NCBI GenBank assembly: GCA_964023275.1
Contig: OZ029914.1
Location: forward strand, 14,118,341-14,182,340
Origin: Norana najaformis
Taxonomy: Eukaryota > Annelida > Clitellata > Crassiclitellata > Hormogastridae
Direction of reading: 5' to 3'
DNA: 64,000 nucleotides
Shown: positions 12,301-23,400 of the stretch, in pieces
Layout: each line of letters opens with the position of its first letter
How positions within the stretch are numbered: the first letter of the stretch is position 1
The notes under the pieces: model-generated
Database searches by the model: none
What the model saw: only the letters and a program-made list of their open reading frames with translations
Told to the model about the DNA's origin: nothing
Position numbers and translations under genes: made by a program

Positions 12301-14287
12301 TATCACAAAGCTAACAGCCTCAGAACTAACAACTATCTCTTTTGACAAATAAACAATCTACTTAATTAAAAATACTGAAAAATATTCAAGAAACAAGAAG
12401 TGTTTACCTGAGATTCTTGTGGAGATTTTGCTAAATGACTGAATAATAGATGTCAAGTCAGACAGATGATCTGTAATAAAGTAAGAACTCAAAAATAATT
12501 CATACTAATCAGAAAATAATTAAAAAATGACCAATACAAAACAGTTCTATCCAGTAAACAACTTTGGAAGATGGTGTAAAAAAGCAGGCAAACATGATGA
12601 ATGCTTACCTAAAGATCTAACATGGTCAGGGACATAGAAAACAAATTCAGTTCAGCTAGAATATGACCCATTAACCTTGCTACATGCTACCTGATGTATG
12701 CCCACGCAATACCTCACTTACTGGCAGCTGATGTCTGTATGCAGGTACCCAAATATTTATATAGCACCATTTAAGAACCTCAGAGAGCTACACTACAATC
12801 TCTATATTTTAAGTTCTCACCTGTTACCATATTATCAAGCTTTCTGTCGCTTTCATGAAACTCCTTTTCGAGCTTCTTCTTCTGCTCTTCCCGTTGGCCA
12901 GCATCAGAACTAACAATGAAATGTGTAAGACAATGCAGCTAATTGCTAAAATTGTTAAAAGATAACTAACTATTAACTAACTATTAAAAGATAACTAACT
13001 GTTAACTAATTGTTAAACGATAACCAACAGTTAACTAATTGTTAAAGGATAACTAACTCTCAACTAAATGTTAAAAGATAACTGTTAACTAATTGTTAAA
13101 AGACTGCTGACATAACTTTAATATAAGTTTCTCAACAATTATATAGCACTACTTAAAACCTCCCAAAGGCAAAGGTTTAATGACAAGGCATGAATCGACA
13201 CCCATGCTAATCACAGTGATCACCTCATGAAAGCCTCATGCCTATTTGAATTATTGTCAAATGATGCACGACAGAACTGATTAATAATGTATTTAAGTTA
13301 ACGTCTGTAAACAAGCAGTATTAAAATGCATTCATTGGAGTAATTTTCCTGTGGATTGTGGAGATTAAATGTCAGATAAATGCTCAACAATTTTTTGAAA
13401 ACTAACAAACTTCAGATCATGCAGAAACAAACACATAGGACATGTAAGTCGAAACATAATCAACAAACCTGGATAATAATGTTCTGACAATTGTCATAAG
13501 ATAGACCGGCTGCAAGAAAAATAAAAAGATAAATTTTACAAATAATCCTTTACTAAAGCTGTAAGATTTCACATCATGAAGGGCAATTTATTATGGTTCT
13601 TACAAGCTTACAAACTAACCTTTTATACAAAGCAAAAAGTTGGAAAATAACCTGTAGTCATTCCTGAACGGCTTTGCATTAAAACCTGACACTCATTTAT
13701 TTGCTGTTGCTAAGCTGAAGAAATTAAATCTACATTTGTGGGGTGTTGTTGCACACATTAAGTTCAGCTAAGTGAAAGCCTTCTGACCAAGTTGAATTCT
13801 TGAGAAAACTTGCGTAAAGCAACTGAAAAATTTGGATTAATGGTGGTAGACTTGATGACTAGCACTATTAAAAGTATCGCGGATACCCAAAATCCAATGC
13901 ATTGTGCATTTAATATTTAAAAAGCATACGCAGTTCCACATGATGACCAATCCAGTGACTTAAGCTCTCAGGTAGTGTAATATTTTGATGCATTAGCACT
14001 CACATGAAAACATCTCGACTGTAATAAGTCTGCCAAGATACAAGATGGTCAAAATGATGACGGGTATGCCCTACACGAATCTCAGAAGGAGAACCTGCGC
14101 TATATAAGTGTAAAGGGGCGTGGCCAAAGCAGACTTGCAACACGGGTCAGCGTTGCTAACAAAAAAGATAAAATACAAACAAATATTAGCAATCAATTAA
14201 ACTGACGACAGAGTATTCCATTAATCTGCAGGTAATTCATAGTTTTACCGTTTCTTTTGACGCATTTTTCTCACTTGGAGATGCCAT
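305..14287 (-). CDS. EXOC4: Exocyst complex component 4 (Sec8), 17 exons, 3' end beyond the window
   Basis: EXOC4 is a subunit of the octameric exocyst, which tethers secretory vesicles to the plasma membrane. Exons (minus strand, 5' to 3'): 14249-14287, 13469-13509, 12821-12909, 12408-12470, 10851-11713, 9992-10063, 9412-9549, 8739-8825, 7773-7860, 7491-7554, 6076-6176, 5422-5492, 4421-4559, 3343-3424, 2500-2698, 1355-1731, 305-400. All introns are GT/AG and every join keeps codon phase, giving about 869 residues; vertebrate EXOC4 has about 974. Family landmarks as I recall them: [16 protein letters not shown] and RQIYIKSTS (exon 5), SSSHAIS..YLREQR (exon 8), [13 protein letters not shown] (exon 16), YIFEGLGHL (exon 17). 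The N-terminus starts [13 protein letters not shown], followed by MTIVRTLLS. Exon 17 appears to run into TAA after KKM-SA, but a GT donor at 304-303 gives a phase-2 junction, as expected if the missing C-terminal exons lie beyond the left edge. Exon 5 (863 nt) is far larger than the others. Confidence 0.93.
530..635 (-). repeat. tRNA-derived SINE (family B), partial
   Basis: On the minus strand this reads as a tRNA-like head (AGCAGATTGGATAAAGTGCTC, then a GGTTCAGATCTC B box). It resembles the copies at 1752-1935 and 3565-3745. It lies downstream of the last EXOC4 exon in the window. Confidence 0.55.
718..795. repeat. AT-only palindromic TTAATATTAAT tract
   Basis: About 75 bases made almost entirely of overlapping TTAATATTAAT and ATTAATTAAT words, highly self-complementary. 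It lies in EXOC4 intron 16 (401-1354). Confidence 0.7.
1025..1110 (-). repeat. tRNA-derived SINE (family C)
   Basis: The reverse complement has a tRNA-like A box (AGTGGTTACTG) and a B box close to GGGATTCAGTTCC. It matches the plus-strand copy at 22430-22510. It is a repeat rather than a tRNA gene, since no full cloverleaf is apparent. Confidence 0.55.
1752..1935 (+). repeat. tRNA-derived SINE (family B) with AAT tail
   Basis: A head with GAATGGTTAGATTGCTCAGC and B box GGGTTCGATTC is followed by a body ending in AATAAATGCAGAAATAATAATAATAATAA. The simple AAT tail and several copies in the window (3565, 530, 62335) mark a SINE. It lies in EXOC4 intron 15. Confidence 0.7.
2115..2420 (-). repeat. 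Interspersed repeat, probably a LINE or SINE 3' region
   Basis: The part 2117-2240 matches 21056-21175 in opposite orientation, including the words TTTACTTGTTTGGGT and AAGATTTATAAAGC. It lies in EXOC4 intron 15. Confidence 0.5.
3565..3745 (+). repeat. tRNA-derived SINE (family B) with AAT tail
   Basis: Starts with a strong tRNA-like A-box region (TAGCCGATTGGATAGAGCG) and a degraded B box (GGTTCACGCCTCC). It ends in AATAAATGCAATAATAACAATAATAATAATAA. It lies in EXOC4 intron 13. Confidence 0.7.
3835..3975 (-). repeat. LINE 3'-tail fragment
   Basis: In reverse complement it resembles the terminal part of the LINE fragments at 34250-34470 and 42200-42340 (the 'GACTTGAAGCGACC...' stretch near a 'GCGCTATA' word). 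Related minus-strand tails lie at 5575-5790 and 23520-23700. Confidence 0.45.
5575..5790 (-). repeat. LINE 3'-tail fragment
   Basis: The TAGCGCCGTTATCA word and the GCTTCAAGTGAAACC stretch are the reverse complement of the LINE tail seen at 34380-34460. It lies in EXOC4 intron 11 between exons 5422-5492 and 6076-6176. Confidence 0.45.
7089..7455 (+). repeat. tRNA-derived SINE (family A)
   Basis: The head GTGTGGTCTGTTGGTAATG is followed by B box GCGGGTTCAACTCC. The body runs through CCTTGGGATTCATCCATTGC to GATATGGGATAC and a 3' segment (AGTCTTAGCCAGAAACGTTGG) that recurs at 5825-5845. A second copy is at 9010-9290, a 3' piece at 16775-16930 and a minus-strand copy at 54240-54410. It lies in EXOC4 intron 10. 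Confidence 0.75.
8255..8551. repeat. 43-bp minisatellite, about 7 units
   Basis: A 43-base unit (ATACTGTTTTAAATACTTTC followed by ACTACTATTTGGATGTATTCAAA) repeats head to tail about 6.9 times. The units are nearly identical, mainly varying at TCACTACT/TCACCACT. It lies in EXOC4 intron 8, between exons 7773-7860 and 8739-8825. Confidence 0.9.
9010..9290 (+). repeat. tRNA-derived SINE (family A)
   Basis: Second copy of the repeat at 7089: the head GTGGTCTACTGGTAACC, a decayed B box (GCGAATTTGACTCC), and the body ending at GGATATGGGATAC. It lies in EXOC4 intron 7, just downstream of exon 9412-9549 in the direction of + coordinates reversed. Confidence 0.7.
12955..13108. repeat. GTTAACTAATTGTTAAAAGATAAC minisatellite
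   Basis: Six or more imperfect units of about 22-28 bases built on TAACTAATTGTTAAAAGA. It lies in EXOC4 intron 2, between exons 12821-12909 and 13469-13509. Confidence 0.8.
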
Positions 14288-14620
14288 CGCTTCACAGAAT
14301 GTAATCACAGACTACATATCCAACCAGATTCCACACCAACTTATTCCGATAAATAATTCACTTATACAGAGCGACACCTCACACCCACCATTTCTTTATT
14401 ACGAAAGCATTGTTATTTACACTGATGGGCCACTAGGAAACTCCCTGTAAGCGCTTCACAATCATAATTAATTAAATTGTTAAGAATAATCATTAAAATA
14501 ATGTAGGAAAACTGGGCAGCTTCCCACACAAAATCTCAGCCAAAATAGCGCCGGATTAAAATTGTTATTATTTGAAAATGACAACAATAAATTTTGGTTA
14601 CGTACTCGTTGATTACCCCC
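14288..14620. other. Region upstream of EXOC4; nothing clear
   Basis: This must hold the EXOC4 5' UTR and promoter. I see no TATA box or other convincing element at a fixed distance from the start codon at 14287, and no ORF of note. Confidence 0.4.
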
Positions 14621-14629
14621 TCAAAGTCC

Positions 14630-15005
14630 GACTCGCACCTCAACGTGGTGAGGGGGTGAAAACAGCCAAGTAAGGGAATGCCTGCTGAGGCTATGCCATC
14701 AGTGGTGAAGGTCTTGGCCGAGGTACCACCTAGGGCGCTTCGCGAGGTGGACAGGCTCAGCAGGAACCATGAAACAGCTGGCTAACGTGGGCGGCAACGC
14801 CGCCTCTGGTGCCACAAGGATATCAGAGCCAGGCCCAAGCCTGGAACTCATTTCATATAGAAGTGCAAGGGTCGAACGGATGGGTGCAGATACTCCGTTC
14901 ATAAAGGAAACAGACGAAGGAAATCCAATGCAATTAAGCAAGACTTGCACGCCTTGATAAGAACAGCACAAGATCGGGAACTGTGGAGACAAGTGGCCAG
15001 AGGCG
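14630..15005 (+). repeat. Possible degraded LINE 3' end (RTE-like?)
   Basis: A plus-strand reading near 14927-15017 ends in AQDRELWRQVARGVDP followed by a stop, a type of sequence often seen at the C-terminus of RTE-type reverse transcriptases (a recollection, not a search). The upstream part (14630-14900) has broken reading frames. It could be an unrelated repeat. Confidence 0.3.
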
Positions 15006-15544
15006 TCGATCCGTAGTAAACATTGGAGGGCCCGGGCCTATAGTGGGGTCTGGGCGCAAAGCCCTTAGTATGGGGGTCAAGAATAGGCCTAATACAGGAA
15101 GAATGAGAACTTTATCAGTACATAGCTGCCTTTTACTGATTTTACAGGTAAAATATTGCTGGCCAACCAATGGCCGAGCTCTCATGCTCAAAATATTGCC
15201 TGAGCCCGGGTTCCGGGGGCACCCATATGATTGACGCCTCTGGGAACATTGGTGTCAATGTAAATCTGTGAATTAGCACCGCAAGAAAATAATTTGCATC
15301 AGAAAGACCAGCGTAACTGCTTCCCAAATAGAGGTGTCGAACTATAGGCCACATTTAGTGAACACATTTTTCCTTTCTACTTCCTCTAATAAAATTACTT
15401 ATTTAATTCTAGATCCCAAATTTTTCGTTAATAAAGACTGGATTGGACCCATATAGATTCCTTGGATTGGACCTAAAGACAATTCTTTGAGCATAGACAA
15501 AAGTAAAACCATAATTCTTTTCAAAAATGTTTTAATTGCATTAG

Positions 15545-15790
15545 CAAGATGGCAGCACAGGTTCATTAATGTCAGTTATATTCGCTAGGTGACAGCACGG
15601 TTTTGAAAAAGACCATTAGATCAAATCGCGCGCTGGTTACACGAATCCTATGCACGTGTTGACCACTCCTTCACATTCCTTCGGACTGTACGTTTGTCTG
15701 TCCCTGTGCTTGTCTGTCGGCCTGTCTGTGTTTATGGCGGATTAGGCAGCTGGAAAGTGTGCTGCCTGCAGATACGAGAAGGATTGTTGA
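15545..15790 (+). repeat. Interspersed repeat, paired with 17265-17470
   Basis: Shares with 17265-17470 the order: TTCGCTAGGTG/ATGGG-AGCACGGTTT, TTGACTACTCCTT, a TCTGTCTGTC-rich stretch, and TTTATGGC-GATTAGGCAGCTGGAA. Both are in the same orientation. The family is unknown to me. Confidence 0.6.
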
Positions 15791-15878
15791 CGTTAATACT
15801 ACATTTCGGACGCTTGATTTCTTTGTTTGCATATAATTAGTCATGTATGTTATTTCCTGCCCATCCCGCTGAGCACCT

Positions 15879-15951
15879 GCTAAATGACTGAATAATAGAT
15901 GTCAAGTCAGACAGATGATCTGTAATAAAGTAAGAACTCAAAAATAATTCA
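15879..15951. repeat. EXOC4: Exact 73-bp copy of EXOC4 exon 4 and its intron edge
   Basis: These 73 bases are identical to 12430-12502, which spans most of EXOC4 exon 4 (12408-12470), its acceptor AG and 30 bases of intron. The copy is in the same orientation, followed directly by AAAAAAAA, and sits 1.6 kb upstream of the EXOC4 start. It has no coding role of its own because the donor side of the exon is missing. Confidence 0.9.
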
Positions 15952-16130
15952 AAAAAAAGGTTTCGCTGTGAGTGTGGCGTTGCCAGATCCATACGTAATA
16001 CACCTGCCTACTTAAAATAGTTTTGCCGCCCTTTCTCGGATCTGGCTGGTCACCGATCCCTTATTAAATGGGAAAAGCCTGAACAGCGCCCTTTTCTTCG
16101 GCCTCGGCTGTGCTACGGCGCTATATAAAT

Positions 16131-16178
16131 TTTATTATTATTATTATTGTTTGTTATTATTATTGTTTGTTATTGTTC

Positions 16179-16260
<82 letters not shown>

Positions 16261-16294
16261 TACTACTACTACTACTACTATTACTATTACTATT
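16131..16294. repeat. (ATT)n array passing into (ACT)n
   Basis: About 125 bases of ATT/TTA triplets with a few TTG interruptions, then about 30 bases of TAC/TAT triplets. Homopolymer-like ORFs of Leu, Ile or Asn in all frames here are artefacts of the array. It follows a LINE-like 3' end (16010-16130). Confidence 0.95.
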
Positions 16295-16394
16295 ATTAAG
16301 TGGGGAAGACTTAAGGGCAGGAACAAAATGTTGGAGGAAATGAATCTTCGGTGAGAAATATAGAAAAAAACTGATGTGGAGGGAAGAATGTTTG

Positions 16395-16780
16395 CACACA
16401 CGTGCCACACCACTCTGGAATAAACTCCCCCCAGAATTGCCACAGTTTTCTGACCCATCACACAAACTCATCGATGCTCCACCGCTTGCAATTTCTCCTT
16501 CGGCCTTTCATTGAAAGCTCAAAACATTCCTCTTTCACAGATTGTACCCTGACACCCGTTCTTCCTCATCTCTCTCTCCTCTTCAACCCCAAACACCACC
16601 ACCCGTAGCTGCCACCCTGTCTCTCCATCTGACTTTTGGATCTTGACTTGGAACCGAACCCTTTTGCCTATCGATTTTGTTTTGACTGAGCGCCTGTGAA
16701 TAAGCTGGTACTCGCGGCGCGGATTTCGTTGGGCGCTGTAGAAATCTCAGAATTACGATTACGATTACAACTTTGTCACC
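16395..16780 (+). mobile_element. LINE 3'-end fragment (CR1/L2-like tail)
   Basis: The plus strand reads like the C-terminus of a non-LTR reverse transcriptase (W-x-K-L-P-P-E-L-P ... F-H-x-K-L-K-T-F-L-F), then a 3' tail: GAGCGCCTGTGAATAAGCTG, GGGCGCTGTAGAAATCTC and GATTACGATTACGATTAC. The same tail recurs at 30300, 36010, 39405, 43840, 46535 and 57110. Confidence 0.65.
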
Positions 16781-16930
16781 AGGCAGTCAAATTTGGTAAC
16801 GATTTATGCTGGAAAGTAAATGGGCCCGTGTCTAGGACCTTGGGATTCATCCATTGCCGCCTCAAGGATCAACGGAGCTGGAATGAACGTGTCCCCTACG
16901 TCCTAATGTTGGACATGGTAGCCTTATTGC
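16775..16930 (+). repeat. SINE family A, 3' part
   Basis: Matches the 3' half of the SINE at 7089-7375 (TCACCAGGCAGTCAAATTTG, CTTGGGATTCATCCATTGCC, GGACATGG). The tRNA-like head is absent. Confidence 0.6.
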
Positions 16931-17264
16931 AGTAGCTTCCAGTGTTTAACATCTTATGGCTGCCAGGGTCGTTGACGTCGACCTTTACCTTACTTTACCA
17001 TTAAAGTCATGCGTTTACACAAAATATGCGTGGGGAGGTCAGCTAACTTACTTAAAAATAGAGGTGTCGGCGTGTATCCGACATGGAATGAACAAGTTTG
17101 TTCTTGACCACTTTCGCATCTTATAAAATTACTTTAACTGATGTTATGCCCTAATATTTTACTAATAAAAACATGGTTTAGCAAAAAGAAATATCTTCGA
17201 AAATAAGTAGAAATTAAACAGCGTCTTCTACATTGATTGTGAAAAGACGCATGCCTACTGAAAA

Positions 17265-17470
17265 TGGTTCATTTGCATTCGCTAGATGGGAGCACGGTTT
17301 CAAAAGCCCATTGAGCTGGCAGTTTCAACACGAATTCCAAACACGTAAGCTATTGACTACTCCTTTTCGTTGCTTCTCTGATTGGATGTCTGTCTGTCTC
17401 TGTGTTTGTCTGTCTGTTTATCTATGTTTATGGCAGATTAGGCAGCTGGAACATATGCCTTTATGCAAGT
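17265..17470 (+). repeat. Interspersed repeat, paired with 15545-15790
   Basis: Second copy of the unclassified repeat described at 15545; the shared landmark is TTTATGGCAGATTAGGCAGC. Confidence 0.6.
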
Positions 17471-17814
17471 GTAAAAGCCTTGTTGGCTGTATTTCTAAAT
17501 TTAGGCAGTATCCTTTGCATGCACGTGTGTCTACTTCACTGACTGCCCATCCCACACAATACTTTTTAAAGATATTGTTGCGGGTCTGGTGATGACAGCC
17601 GGCCTACTTAGACGAGCTTTGTTTCAGGTCTGGCCCGCCGCCCATGTCTTCGGGGTGGAATGATTGTTCGGAGTTTGAAGTGACAATGCATGCAGTGGAC
17701 ACCTACGGGCTCTCGGCCCATGGATCATGATGATGACTCGTTGATTAGCGCTTACAGCAGTTTAAAATTTGAAACCTTATTTATACATGTAAATATACGC
17801 GTTTTTCTAGAGCA

Positions 17815-17935
17815 GCCAAATGGCCTCCCGGCCTTGCTCATTATTCAATGAATTGATCGGATGAGATCTCTCAGATTACGCTACCCGGGTGCATGAATGG
17901 GTGCTACGCCATTTAGGTCCCCGTTTACGGACCGT
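17815..17935. repeat. Interspersed repeat
   Basis: Shares GGCCT-CC-GACC/GCCTTGCTCAT, AATGAATTGATC-GG-TGA and GTGCTACGCCATTTAGG words with 23675-23770 and 29885-30000. Family unknown. Confidence 0.45.
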
Positions 17936-18135
17936 GGTCGCCCGATATTCGAACTAATCAACATATAGGCGCCATGCTGCACACAATGTTTACTAATTAG
18001 GGTATTTGTGTTTATTGCGTAATATGGAACGTTTCCATAGGCAACGCCATGATTGCGACAATTTTTTGAGATTGGGAAAAGCAGACATGATATTTTAACA
18101 ACTGAGTAACAGCTAAGAAACTGAAAGATAACAAC

Positions 18136-20455
18136 ATGCAAACGCTTCCATACTTAGATTCTGAACCATTAAAGCCGCGGAAGTAAGAAACGGGCACCGT
18201 TGAAATTTAACAATATTAAAATTTAAACAATCGTTAATTTACAATGTTATATATTTTATTCGGTATTTATATCTGATTGGCAATGTTAATATTTTTGTTA
18301 ATGAATTATTTCTAGGCATATTTTGCTTGGTGAAACAACGACGTCCGTTGAGCCGTATGACTGCAGCATAGAATGGCCATACAACAGCGTGGGAACTGGC
18401 ATGACGGTACGTATGGCATAGATGCCTAAAACTGGCAGGTCAACTGTGCTTCTTCCTGGTCTAAACTCGGCTTGTTCTTCTTCAACTGCTTTCTCAACAT
18501 ATTATTTCATTCTGTTTTGTATCATTTTGGTGAAAATTTTTCCTGGGATACTCGGTGGGCTGGTACCTGTGTCGGCGTAATTATCTCCCTTTCTTTTGTC
18601 AATTGGACGACTGTTGAATTTCCCCAGTCTTCCACTGTCCCTAGGGGAACAAAAGTTGATGTTCCTTTTTTGCTGATAAGATTTCTGGTATAAGGCTGAA
18701 ATTTAGTGGTTATTTGTTATGTGATAAATTTCTTCTTCCTAGTTCTTCTCCTCCAGTCTTGGATTACTTTCTGCCAACAACTCTTGCGGAGGTCCGCAGA
18801 CTCATATTTTCTTCACCTGACAAAACCTCTCTCCTAGACACCATTCCCACTTCTTACCTAAAAGAATGTTTTGATGTCCTTGGTCCAACCATTACGTCAA
18901 TAATCAATTTCTCGTTGCTTGAGGGATCCTTTCCTTCTGGTTTTGCTCATGCCATAGTTCATCCTCTGCTAAAGAAACCTTCTCTCGACCCGGGTGACCT
19001 GTCTAATTACAGACCCATCTCAACTTTGAATTTTATATCTAAAATTCTTGAACGGGTAGTCTTGAATCGTATGCAAGCTCACCTTTCTTCCAACCCACTA
19101 ATTTCTCCATTTCAGTCTGCTTACCGTAAATTTCATTCAACAGAATCTGCCCTGCTTGCTGTCCATAATGACATCATGTGTTCCATGGATAAGGGTAAGG
19201 TGACTGCACTTGTTCTCCTTGATTTGTCTGCTGCCTTTGATACTGTCGACCACTCTCTCCTTTTGCATCGTCTTCAACATTGGTTTGGAGTTTCTGGTCC
19301 TGCCCTACACTGGTTTGCTACTTACCTCAGCCCTCGCACTCAATCTGTATATTTAAATGGACATTATTCAGCTAGTGCCTCGTTGACTTGTGGCGTTCCA
19401 CAGGGTTCTGTACTTGGTCCTCTTTTGTTTACATTATACACCACACCTCTAGGTACTCTGCTAGACAATCATTCACTGGGATATCATTTCTATGCTGATG
19501 ATACCCAAATCTACATCTCATTTGACAGTTTGACTTGTCACTCGTCTGTGCAGCTGTTGTCTGATGCCTTTGAAGAGCTGCAGTCTTGGATGGCAGCAAA
19601 TAAACTTCTCCTTAACCCCTCGAAGACTGAATTTCTACTGCTTGGCACTCCTCAGCAACTTAAGAAATTCGAATGGCTTAAATCTGTAAAACTGGGTGAT
19701 TCACTGATTGAGATGACTGATACTGCTCGTGACTTGGGTGTTGTTTTTGATTCAACCATGTCCCTCACAAACTATGTAAATGGTATTTGTAAGTCATCAT
19801 ATATGTATATTCGAGACATACGCAGAATTAGGCATTATGTCCCCATGTCTTCCAGAATATCCTTAGCTAACGCATTGGTCTCCAGTCGTCTTGACTATTG
19901 TAACTCCATTCTTGTTGGTATCACTAAATCAAACATGCAGAAACTCCAAAGAGTTCAGAACTCCTTGGCTAGAGCCATAACAAATACTTCTAAATATGAG
20001 CATATAACGCCTGTGCTTAAATCTTTACATTGGCTTCCTGTTCAGCAAAGGATTTGTTTCAAATTAGGACTTACGGTTTATAAAACATTGAACTATGGCC
20101 AACCACAATACCTGAAATCAATCCTTATTCCCCAGACTTACCATTATTCTGCAAGGTCATCTGATTGTCTTTCTCTTGTCATACCTTGGGCTAGAACTGT
20201 TCTTGGTAAACGAGCATTTTCGGTTGCTGGACCAAAATTTTGGAATTCCCTCCCTGTGTCTGTTCGTTCTGCTCAGTCGCTCCTGTCATTTCGTTCTCAA
20301 CTTAAAACTTACCTGTTTCAAATTGCTTATCCACCATAGGCTGCCTCTCTGTCGTGCGGACTGACCTCCTGGATATCGACCTGATTGTGGCTTGGTTTTG
20401 GTGTGCCATCGGTTGATGCCTTGTGCATTAGACACTGGCGCATTAGAAGTTGCTA

Positions 20456-20495
<40 letters not shown>

Positions 20496-23400
20496 CTTAA
20501 AGCCAAACTGCAGCCCCCTCTCAAGCAATAATTACTATGCTGTAAAGACGAAAGCTGTGTTCAAGCTATCTATTGTAGGCCTACACAAGTTCTTAATGAC
20601 ATTTAACATCATTATGGCTAGCGCAGAGAGCGTCTCAGATTAGTTTCCCCTGAAGAGGTGCTATACAAATTTCTGACTATAATTACAAGTTGCCTAACTT
20701 CTGTAGACCAGACCTTAAGCAGGTTAACCTATTCTCAACTCAAAAGTTGAAAACCTTTCATAGAATGAGAGCAAGTTAAGCCAAATAATTTAGTTATTTT
20801 TTAAAATTTATTTATTTATCGCTCTCGTTACACATGCAAGGTCAGTTAAGGCAATTGAGAGGTGGGAAACAATTGCACACAAATTTCCAAGGTCATTACA
20901 TTGGAGTCTGCTCAGCAGACATGAACTCACAGTCGTCAGATTACAGACCCATTGTGCTACTAGAACACTATGCCACACAATTTAGTGTTGAATTTGATTT
21001 CTTTGTGATGCCACCATATAAATGCCTGTTTTACATTTCACTACAAGGTTTCACAGGTGCCTGAAGACTGTACTGTTTAACAGTGATTTTACTTGTTTGG
21101 GTCGGTAGTGTCCCAGTTGAGTTTATTCTCAAAGAGGCGCTTTATAAATCTTAAATTACAATTACAAATTACATTTATGTAGGCTGTGACTTTCTGTTTC
21201 AGCCCGACTGTCTGGGATACAAGCCAGGGCCATTTCCCCGAAGAAACTGCTATGAGGTCATCACCCCCATCCTTACGCCTCCCATGTTGCCGATCTGCAT
21301 TCCACCGTGCTACACAGTCGACTGGCACTATTTGCCTCCTCTTCGTGGTCCCTGCTGTACCATTCTCACGCCACCTGGTTGTTCCACATACGACGAGATC
21401 ATGGACCAACGGTAGATCTCGTCTTCACAAACCAACTCACCTCATCTTACAACTTTTGTAGCTCTATTACTGAATTATTACTCCTCACCCTGTCTTACAA
21501 GTTCTGTAGCTCTATTATTATATTATCACTCTGTTTTGTTTTGTGATACCATAGTTTGGTGAATTAAAGATTGATATATTACTACAGTAGTCATTTAAAG
21601 ATTAGCAACTTTAACAAGTAAATAATAGATATAGAAAACACATATACCGTAATTGCAGTTGCATGCGTGCATTCTTTGAATATGTGCCACACTTTAAGGA
21701 ATTCACTGAAGACCATTAAGCTACAACATGGCAGTTGGTATAATGGTGGAACTTGGCATAAAACGCCAAATCATGAGGCAGACGCTGTCTACAAGGTACA
21801 GTTACAGTGTATTGTCTTTGTCGCACTCTTGGGTCTAATTTAATAATGATTTTTAATTTAGATTCAGACAAGGAGGTCTTGGCGGTCGTTGGCGCTACTT
21901 TGACCTGAAAGGAGTTCGTGCTCATCGTACGAAGAACGTTCTGTTTGTCGATGGTAGGATGATCTCATTTCACGTGATTTATCAGGCCACATATAAAATA
22001 CCAATAATGTAGACAGCCTAAAACCTGTTTATATCAGCTGATGTATGCATGCATGTATGAAGTTGCTTAATGCAGCTGCTCTAAAACATATTAATTTATG
22101 TATCAAATATATGAAATTATGTATCAAATATATGAAATTATGTATCAAATATATCAAATTATGTAAGGCCACAGCTTTACTCTGGAGTGAACAAATGTTT
22201 AACAAATCAATAATAAAAACTTTGAAATCTAACTGGTCCAGCTGAAAGAAGCAACTGAAGTAAATATATAGGGAACCACACTCCTCAAGAGCTTGTAACA
22301 GTATCTTGTAAACAAGTGTTACCTTTAACCTTAAGAAACATGTAAAACTAAATTGCAATAAAACACCGTAATGTAGTTGACTTAAAATTTAGTTTTATTT
22401 TGACTTATAAGTTGTGTCAGATGTTGTTGGGTCTGGGTGATAGTCTAGTAGTTACCCTGCTGGGCTGTCAATTGAGAGGTCTGGGGTTCAAAACCCTGCC
22501 AGGGCAGAATTTTTTTTGAGATTTCTTCTCCACATGCGCCCATAGGAACTCGGCTACGATGAGTACGCTGACCATCCCTGTCAGTGGGAAGATCAAGTGG
22601 CAAGGGAGAAGACTGGCCAGTCACCCTCAGAAGTTGCTAGCAGTTTACACCAATGGCTTCCTTCCTTATGGTACTGTTCTTCTTATTTGTTGCACAGCAA
22701 ACGTCCGTCCTCCTCCATGTCCTCCAGTTGACCTCTGTGGCCGAGATCCCACGTGTGATCCAACCGTGTTCTCACTTCCTCCATGCAGGGAAGGCGTCCC
22801 GTGTCAGGTAGGTGCAATCTCGTCTCGTAGAAGATGGGTGCTATGAAATGCTATGCAGCTAGCAGCAGGATTTCTCGACAACACAAAACAGCTCTGTTGG
22901 AGAGACCGACTTATCTGTTGCTTAATCAAGTCAAAGCTGCAACAGACAGGTAGGGTGTTGGGTCAGTTTCATTGCCAGATCAGAATCTGGGTTGACTAAG
23001 CCGTAAAAACCAGAAAAACAATTATTATTATTAATCAGATACTTATATCGTGCTAATTTATGAATTCACCTCAAAAGCATGGGTAGCTGGAAAAAGATGT
23101 CTTCAATTGTTTGCAAAATGAAATGATAAAGAGAAGGGTCCCTCAAAGCTGGTGACAGTGAAGTCCTTACATGTGGAAAGGCACAGATCAGCATGTGGAA
23201 AGGCACAGAAACCATGTCTTCTTTTTTGTAAGTTGGGACAAACAGTTGGCCAGAGGAGGCTGATCTTAATAAGCAGATTAGTAATATCAATGCATATTTG
23301 TGTTAGATATTTCTCTTTGCTGTAGGTAAGTTTGTTTTGTAATGGGGTTGATGCACAGTTGTCTGGTCTACTCTCAGACAGGCATCTTGTAGAAATTTAT

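Noticed and set aside
16110-16471. Several ORFs of poly-Leu, poly-Ile and poly-Asn
   Set aside because: Translation of the (ATT)n array in different frames.
22653-22840. ATG followed by a good signal-peptide-like stretch (MASFLMVLFFLFVAQQ)
   Set aside because: The reading continues into a frame without a sensible product. The hydrophobic codons are the pyrimidine tract and CACAG acceptor of the exon at 22698, whose phase fits the previous exon.
22559-22846. 95-codon ORF starting MSTLTIPV
   Set aside because: Only its part from 22698 to 22807 is exon; the upstream portion lies in an intron beside a SINE, and the downstream portion runs past the GT donor.
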